From positions 2,734,001-2,798,000 of the forward strand of contig NZ_CP051293.1 of NCBI RefSeq assembly GCF_013170805.1: DNA of 64,000 nt, in the 5' to 3' direction. A program made the translations under genes and the position numbers. The stretch comes from Mesorhizobium sp. NZP2077 (GTDB taxonomy: Bacteria > Pseudomonadota > Alphaproteobacteria > Rhizobiales > Rhizobiaceae). Shown in pieces: positions 59,201 to 64,000 of this stretch (its first letter is position 1; each line of letters opens with the position of its first letter). A model generated the notes under the pieces. The model made no database searches. It worked only from the letters and a program-made list of their open reading frames with translations, and was not told the DNA's origin.

Positions 59201-59550
59201 GAAACGCCCAGCGCCTTCACCATCGCCGCCGCGAGTGTCGGCGGTGTGGTCAGCGGAATCCGCAGCCGCACCTTGCCGGCGATCTCCAGCTCGATCACCG
59301 CTGGGGCCGCCGCCGGCACCGAAGCGGCGACAGGCTCATCGGGAACCACGACAACTTCCGCAAAGCCTGTCTCGCGGGCTCTCAGCGTTCGGCGCCACTT
59401 ATAGATCAGGCTGGTCGCGACATCGTACTGACGCGCTACCGCTGCCACCGTGGCCCCGGGCGCGAATGCCGCGGCCAGTATCCGGAACTGATCCTCTTCA
59501 CGCCAACGACGACGACGCTCCGGTCCGGTCAATAACGTCACATGGCTCAT
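59197..59550 (-). CDS. tnpA: IS66 protein TnpA
   Basis: A 117-residue IS66 Orf1 with an N-terminal helix-turn-helix (RRWREEDQFRILAAAFAPGATVAAVARQYDVATSLIYKWRRTL). The C-terminal part is a beta-rich VIELEIAGKVRLRIP stretch. First gene of the element, close to its right inverted repeat. Confidence 0.94.
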   Translation of the reverse strand: MSHVTLLTGPERRRRWREEDQFRILAAAFAPGATVAAVARQYDVATSLIYKWRRTLRARETGFAEVVVVPDEPVAASVPAAAPAVIELEIAGKVRLRIPLTTPPTLAAAMVKALGVS

Positions 59551-59645
59551 GCTGTGCTGCTAACTTCGCTCGTAAGGACGACCTTAAGAGCGCAGCCTCG
59601 CTACCGTGCCATGCTCGCGCAAGGCGGCCTTCGCCGGAGGCGTAC

Positions 59646-59684
59646 AGAGCGGTTCGCCGTTTCCGTGAAACGGTGAAACGCTCT
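59646..59684. repeat. RIME-like palindrome, copy 4, right half (after IS66)
   Basis: AGAGCGGTTCGCCGTTTCCGTGAAACGGTGAAACGCTCT, the continuation of the palindrome broken at 56803. Its first eight bases repeat AGAGCGGT, the target duplication of the IS66 insertion. Confidence 0.87.
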
Positions 59685-59767
59685 AATGAGCGCACGCGTT
59701 CGATGTGAATGCCAGGTCAACGGACAGGCCACAAGATGCAGTGCGTGTCGCACCGCCAAGCGGCAAA

Positions 59768-60838
59768 TCAAGCCGGGAGGCGCCACATTCGCACTCTGCC
59801 TGTACCACGCAGTTCTGTTTCCGCGAGTGGGTCACAAGCAAAATTTGGCCCAAGCAGTCTGCGGGTTGCATCCGAAATACGGATTTCATCGGGCTCCGCG
59901 GACGTTTGAATACGTGCGGCGAGATTAACGGTCTCGCCCCACAGGTCGTAGGCAAACCGCTTTTTGCCTATGACGCCCGCGACGATTGGTCCCGAGTTAA
60001 TTCCAATTCTGAGCCTTAGCCGTTCTCCGGCGAAGCGTTCGTGCCGAACCGCCTCCCGCAGCTCAAGTGCATAGCGCGCGAGGGCTTCTGCATGATCGGA
60101 TCGCGCGGCGGGCATGCCGGCGACCACCATCACGCAGTCGCCGATTGTCTTGATCTTTTCGCAGCCATATTGGTCCGACAGCCGATCCGCCGCCTTGAAG
60201 AAGTAATTTAAAATAGCGAGCGTTGTCACGGCTCCGACGCTCCGCGCTCTTTCCGTAAAACCGACGATGTCGGCAAAAAGCACACTTACCTCTGCGTGGT
60301 TGTCGGCAATTTGTTCGTCTGACTTCAACCGCTCCGCGATCGACGCCGGAAGAATGTTGAGGAGCAGGGTTTCGGCGCGCTGGTATTCACGCTGCAATCC
60401 CTCTTGGCTCTCCCTCAACGCCTCGTTCATCGATTGTAATTTCTCGTTGAGTTGACGCTCCCTCTCTTGCAGGAGCGTCATTTCATAAGCCTTCTGTTGA
60501 AGCCGCTGCTTATTGTCTCGTTCGGCAGTGACGTCGAGAAAGAGCAGCCACACGCAGTCATCGTCAGCAAAAAGATGAAGATCCGCGACACGCCCGCTGG
60601 GCAGTTCGACCATAGGCATATGATATGGAAGCTCGGGGCAAGGCAGCAAACCTTCCATGAATTCAAGCTGAGCGGTAACTGGCTTGCCGATGCGAAGCGA
60701 TGAGAGCCCGTAATGTTTAACGTTACCGCCCTTCCCAGCTATGCAAAGCTGGGCGTCGATTTTCACATATGCGATAGAACGCTCGTTGTAGAATAGATTG
60801 TAAGTCCAGTTTTCGACTTCTTTTGGCAATCTATGCAT
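59768..60838 (-). CDS. Class III adenylate cyclase with an N-terminal sensor-like domain
   Basis: A 356-residue soluble protein. Residues 1 to about 125 are PAS-like (ELPYHMPMVELPSGRVADLHLFADDDCVWLLFLDVTAE); about 125-185 is a coiled coil (QRLQQKAYEMTLLQERERQLNEKLQSMNEALRESQEG); then the cyclase domain. Metal-binding Asp residues are in SVLFADIVGFTERA and KIKTIGDCVMVVAG. Adenine-selecting Lys (KIKTIGD) and Asp (AYDLWGE) and the transition-state Asn and Arg (VNLAARIQT) are present, so cAMP is the likely product. It is three bases after the GTPase gene. Confidence 0.9.
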   Translation of the reverse strand: MHRLPKEVENWTYNLFYNERSIAYVKIDAQLCIAGKGGNVKHYGLSSLRIGKPVTAQLEFMEGLLPCPELPYHMPMVELPSGRVADLHLFADDDCVWLLFLDVTAERDNKQRLQQKAYEMTLLQERERQLNEKLQSMNEALRESQEGLQREYQRAETLLLNILPASIAERLKSDEQIADNHAEVSVLFADIVGFTERARSVGAVTTLAILNYFFKAADRLSDQYGCEKIKTIGDCVMVVAGMPAARSDHAEALARYALELREAVRHERFAGERLRLRIGINSGPIVAGVIGKKRFAYDLWGETVNLAARIQTSAEPDEIRISDATRRLLGPNFACDPLAETELRGTGRVRMWRLPA

Positions 60839-60841
60839 GGT

Positions 60842-61336
60842 CTATTTGGTAACCATCGAAGCAAGTTGACGAAACGCATCATCGACATGTTCACCCGTAA
60901 GCGCACTTGTCAGATAGATTTGCCATCCACGTTGCCTCAGTTCGTCAATCTCACCATCCGGTATCACCCACTTATCGGCCAGATCGGATTTGTTGAACAG
61001 CAATACAAACGGCATGGCACCGAATTCGGCCTCGACCCGCTCGCGCAGCGTGAGTGCGGCGACAAGAGTGGCGGCGCGGGTTCCATCGACGACAAGCACG
61101 AGCCCTGTCGCACCTCGCACATGGCTGACGCGGAATGAGCCGATATCATCTTCGCCGGCCAAATCCCACAAAATCAGATCCACGGTTTTGTCCGGTAGTG
61201 CGACACTCTTCTTGTCGATTTTCACGCCCACCGTGGTCAGGTAGGTTTCTGAAAAGATGCTTTGCACAAACCTGCGGACCAGGCTCGTCTTGCCGACAGA
61301 GAACCCGCCCAGCATGCAGATCTTTTTTTGCAACAT
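60842..61336 (-). CDS. Rab/Ras-like small GTPase
   Basis: A 164-residue stand-alone G domain. G1 is GGFSVGKTSLVRRF, G2 probably the Thr in ETYLTTVGVKI, G3 WDLAGEDD (with Glu where Ras has Gln61), G4 NKSDL and G5 TSAL. There is no lipidation motif at the C-terminus. It lies 13 bases after the OmpA-repeat gene and three before the cyclase gene, so all three are probably co-transcribed. Bacterial homologues of this kind act as switches in surface and polarity systems; here it may connect envelope sensing to cAMP synthesis. Confidence 0.9.
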   Translation of the reverse strand: MLQKKICMLGGFSVGKTSLVRRFVQSIFSETYLTTVGVKIDKKSVALPDKTVDLILWDLAGEDDIGSFRVSHVRGATGLVLVVDGTRAATLVAALTLRERVEAEFGAMPFVLLFNKSDLADKWVIPDGEIDELRQRGWQIYLTSALTGEHVDDAFRQLASMVTK

Positions 61337-61349
61337 CTTGGGCTCCGCC

Positions 61350-64000
61350 CTAGTCCAGGTTTACCGTAACCGAAACCCGGCGATTGGTTGAGCTACCTGT
61401 TTGACTATTTTCTGGCACAGCCGGCTCAAAGGTGCCCGCGCCCCGAACCAGCAGCAGTTCCGGAGCGACGCCGCGCTTGTTGAGAAGCGCACGAACTGTC
61501 TCCGCGCGGGCGGCGCTGATCGACGCGTTGGCCGTCTCACGGCCCGTGCCGTCCGAATGGCCGGTCAACATGAACCGCGCCGTTACGCCTGACTCGCGGG
61601 CTTTTTGGGCGAATTCCTTTATTTGATCCGCCAACCTGTCGAGAACCGGCATCTGCTCCGGTCCCGGCACAACTTTGCCGGAAGAGAAGAAAATATCGGT
61701 CGTCTGGATGGCGTCTCTCAAATGATTGAGTTCTGCAAGGTCCAGCTCATGCAGTTGCGAAACATCCAGAACCACTCCGTCCGCCGAAAGTTGTTCGGCG
61801 GCAGCCCGCGCCCGGCTGATCCAGTTGGCGGGAGCCTCACCCGCGACAACGATGCGACCCTGGATGATCGAAAGCAGAACCGATTTCGGCGGGGTCAGCG
61901 AAGCCTCCAGCCGCTTCACCACGAACTTCGGATCAAGGCTCTGATAGAATTGCCATTGTGAATGAACGCGCGCAGGATCAACCTGCGTTCCGTGCAGCAG
62001 AACTTGCGGGTCGGCGGCAAGCGGGTCTCTCAGGCCGGAAATGTAGAAATGTCCGCCCCTCTCCGTTTGCTGGGCGACGATGATTCCCGGTTGGGCCTCA
62101 AGTCGCGAGACATAATACTGCCAATGCTCCGCCGCGCGTGCTTCGGGGCTCACATCGCGAACCTTGGAGATGTCGAATTCCGGTCCGCCTGCCGAAAGCT
62201 GTCGGGCCGCTGCGCGCGCCCGATCTATCCAGGTGTCGGGAGCCTCGCCCTCGGCAACGATGCGATCATTGGCGATCGAAAGTCGTACTGTATCCGGCGG
62301 ATACAGCGACGCCGTCAGCCGCTTCAACACGAACTCCGGCTCAAGGCTCTGATAGAACCGCCACTGCGAATGAACCCGGGCGGGATCGACCTGCGTTCCA
62401 GACAATAGCGACTGCGGGTCGGCGGCAAGCGGGTCTCTCAGGCCGGCAATATAGAATTGGCCGTCGCGTATCTTCTGTTCTGCAACGATGATGCCCGGCT
62501 GGGTCCCCAGTCGCGACACATAGGCCTGCCAGCGATCCGCCTCGCGTTCTTCGAGGCTTACATCGCGGACCCTGGAGATATCGAATACCGGCCCGCCTGC
62601 CGAAAGCTGCTGGGCGGCGGCCTGCGCCCGGTTGATCCACGTGGCAGGAGCCTCGCCTTCGGCAACGATGCGATCATTGGCGATCGAAAGTCGTACTGTG
62701 TCCGGCGGAGCCAGCGACGCCGTCAGCCGCTTCAACACGAACTCCGGCTCAAGGCTCTGATAGAACCGCCACTGCGAATGAACGCGGGCGGGATCGACCT
62801 GTGTTCCAGACAACAGCGACTGCGGGTCGGCGGCAAGCGGGTCTCTCAGGCCGGCAACATAGAATTGGCCGTCGCGTATCTTCTGTTCTGCAACGATGAT
62901 GCCCGGCTGGGTACCCAGTCGCGACACATAGGCCTGCCAGCGATCCGCCTCGCGTTCTTCGAGGCTTACATCACGGACCCTGGAGATATCGAATACCGGC
63001 CCGCCTGCCGAAAGCTGCCGGGCGGCGGCCTGCGCCTGGTTGATCCACGTGGCAGGAGCCTCGCCTTCGGCAACGATACGATCATTGGCGATCGAAAGTC
63101 GTACTGTGTCCGGCGGAGCCAGCGACGCCGTCAGCCGCTTCAACACGAACTCCGGCTCAAGGCTCTGATAGAATTTCCACTGCGAATGAACGCGGGCGGG
63201 ATCGACCTGCGTTCCAGACAACAGCGACTGCGGATCGGCGGCAAGCGGGTCTCTCAGGCCGGCAATGTAGAATTGGCCATAACGTACCTTTTGCTCGGCA
63301 ACGATGATGCCCGGCTGGGTCTCCAGTTGCGACACATAGGCCTGCCAGCGCTGCCCGGATTGCCAGGAAAGAAAGAACCAGCCGCCGGCCAGAATCAAAA
63401 GCAGCAGGGCCGCGGTCGCCACCAGCCACGGAAATCCCTGGTTCGATTCCTCCTGCTTCAGTTCAACGCATGTCTGCAACTGCGCCTCTACACCGGCCAG
63501 CTGCGAACTGTCGCCGTCAAACTCCTCTAAAACCCGGGAGGACACCTCATGGATACGAAGCAATACATCGCGAACTATTTCATGTAATTCCTCTGGCGGA
63601 TTTCCTCGGATTACCGAAACCAAGGTCGCAAACTGCCCGACTTCTGACCAGAGACGAAGGTCGCCAAAACGGATAGTGTCCAGACTGCTCTGTTCTTTCT
63701 CGTTAAATGAGTCCTTCACAAAATCTTGAATTGCGCTAAGCATCGACGAAATGAGCTGAGGATCCTCGCTCGTTGCATTATCAGCAGCTACATGCGCTAT
63801 CAAAAGTCCGGAATTGCGGCTAATGAGAAAGACATGTTCTACACGATAGATAAGAGAATGCTTCAGAACAACTTCAGAGAAACTGGAACCGCTTCTCCAA
63901 GCTTCAAGTCTCCACTTGAGCCCATGCCAGGTAAATATATGTCTTAAAGTTTCATTCAGCGACTGAAAGGTTTGGTCGATCTTTTCCCCGATCGACTTGC
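61350..64000 (-). CDS. OmpA-domain envelope protein with four tandem repeats (5' end beyond the window)
   Basis: At least 880 residues; the frame stays open to the window edge, so the start is missing. From N to C: a cytoplasmic sensor-like region (VEHVFLISRNSGLLIAHVA...LISSMLSAIQDFVKDSF), one membrane helix (WLVATAALLLLILAGGWFFLSW), four repeats of 136 residues (WQAYVSxLxTQPGIIVAEQK.. through ..FDISRVRDVS), resembling BON domains, and a C-terminal OmpA peptidoglycan-binding domain (FMLTGHSDGTGRETANASISAARAETVRALLNKRG...NRRVSVTVNLD). It likely spans from cytoplasm to cell wall. It precedes the GTPase and cyclase genes. Confidence 0.9.
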   Translation of the reverse strand, partial: KSIGEKIDQTFQSLNETLRHIFTWHGLKWRLEAWRSGSSFSEVVLKHSLIYRVEHVFLISRNSGLLIAHVAADNATSEDPQLISSMLSAIQDFVKDSFNEKEQSSLDTIRFGDLRLWSEVGQFATLVSVIRGNPPEELHEIVRDVLLRIHEVSSRVLEEFDGDSSQLAGVEAQLQTCVELKQEESNQGFPWLVATAALLLLILAGGWFFLSWQSGQRWQAYVSQLETQPGIIVAEQKVRYGQFYIAGLRDPLAADPQSLLSGTQVDPARVHSQWKFYQSLEPEFVLKRLTASLAPPDTVRLSIANDRIVAEGEAPATWINQAQAAARQLSAGGPVFDISRVRDVSLEEREADRWQAYVSRLGTQPGIIVAEQKIRDGQFYVAGLRDPLAADPQSLLSGTQVDPARVHSQWRFYQSLEPEFVLKRLTASLAPPDTVRLSIANDRIVAEGEAPATWINRAQAAAQQLSAGGPVFDISRVRDVSLEEREADRWQAYVSRLGTQPGIIVAEQKIRDGQFYIAGLRDPLAADPQSLLSGTQVDPARVHSQWRFYQSLEPEFVLKRLTASLYPPDTVRLSIANDRIVAEGEAPDTWIDRARAAARQLSAGGPEFDISKVRDVSPEARAAEHWQYYVSRLEAQPGIIVAQQTERGGHFYISGLRDPLAADPQVLLHGTQVDPARVHSQWQFYQSLDPKFVVKRLEASLTPPKSVLLSIIQGRIVVAGEAPANWISRARAAAEQLSADGVVLDVSQLHELDLAELNHLRDAIQTTDIFFSSGKVVPGPEQMPVLDRLADQIKEFAQKARESGVTARFMLTGHSDGTGRETANASISAARAETVRALLNKRGVAPELLLVRGAGTFEPAVPENSQTGSSTNRRVSVTVNLD
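61716..63347 (-). repeat. Four in-frame 408-base tandem repeats
   Basis: The motif GATGCCCGG (GATTCCCGG in the last copy) recurs at 63306, 62898, 62490 and 62082, exactly 408 bases apart. The first three units are nearly identical at DNA level; the fourth, next to the OmpA domain, has diverged. Each unit encodes 136 residues of the OmpA-domain protein, so the copy number can vary without breaking the frame. Confidence 0.93.

Larger units (their letters stand above)
56804..59645 (-). mobile_element. Intact IS66-family insertion sequence
   Basis: A 2842-base element. Its ends, GTACCCGTCCGGTGAAGACC at the left and the reverse complement GTACGCCTCCGGCGAAGGCC at the right, are inverted repeats. 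The flanking 8-base direct repeat AGAGCGGT (56796-56803 and 59646-59653) is the target-site length known for IS66. It contains tnpA, tnpB and tnpC plus one passenger ORF, all on the minus strand and all open. Confidence 0.93.

Noticed and set aside
61716..63347. Regularly spaced repeats as a possible CRISPR array
   Set aside because: The repeats are 408 bases long, contiguous and in frame inside one protein gene, with no spacers and no cas genes.

Overview
The window is GC-rich alphaproteobacterial DNA. Codon use, the rhizobium-type intergenic palindromes (five sites, one of them split by an IS), the IS types and the catabolic and transport gene content all fit a Mesorhizobium-like (Phyllobacteriaceae) genome. 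This is an inference from gene content; no rRNA or tRNA is present to confirm it. Most of the window is chromosomal-style metabolic operons, with two accessory stretches at about 40.4-46.7 kb and 47-59.7 kb.

Layout. (1) 0.2-12.1 kb: a catabolic/uptake island with a CocE-type hydrolase, a complete peptide/opine-type ABC transporter, a BetI-like TetR regulator, an MttB-family methyltransferase and a trimethylamine-dehydrogenase-like flavoprotein. Two almost identical palindromes, one upstream of each outward-facing operon, tie both arms into one regulon. (2) 12.3-21.6 kb: a hydroxyquinol lower pathway (maleylacetate reductase, hydroxyquinol 1,2-dioxygenase, aldehyde dehydrogenase), then an alpha-methylacyl-CoA racemase-like protein, a luciferase-like monooxygenase, a ThuA-like protein and an amidase. 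(3) 22-26.4 kb: small ORFs, PhnM, a PfkB-type kinase and decayed remnants. (4) 26.5-36.3 kb: an RND efflux pair, a SAM methyltransferase divergent from a GGDEF-EAL protein, an M20 amidohydrolase and an AHSA1 protein. (5) 36.6-40.4 kb: a three-subunit molybdenum hydroxylase operon that ends in its own MoaD-like sulfur carrier.

(6) 40.5-46.5 kb, AT-richer: a type IV CBASS anti-phage operon on the minus strand, in the order QueC-like, TGT-like, CD-NTase, SLATT membrane protein, OGG/HhH glycosylase-like. It is interrupted by two adjacent insertion sequences (IS5/IS427-type and IS701-type) bounded by three copies of CTAG. Removing both elements restores one uninterrupted reading frame for the TGT-like gene, which stops one base before the CD-NTase start. 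The CD-NTase begins with a glycine-rich MGGSGGGG tail. (7) 46.8-48.6 kb: an ornithine cyclodeaminase-like gene flanked by direct copies of a hypothetical-gene fragment. (8) 48.7-56.7 kb: a candidate specialised-metabolite locus with small proteins, an EamA exporter, an animal-type haem peroxidase, a SARP/BTAD-TPR regulator and a YcaO cyclodehydratase-like protein. (9) 56.8-59.6 kb: an intact IS66 element that landed inside an intergenic palindrome with an 8-bp target duplication. (10) 59.8-64 kb: a signalling module of a class III adenylate cyclase, a Rab-like GTPase and an OmpA protein with four 136-residue tandem repeats; the last runs off the window.

The best candidates for new biology are the interrupted type IV CBASS operon, the YcaO/SARP/peroxidase locus and the OmpA-GTPase-cyclase module.
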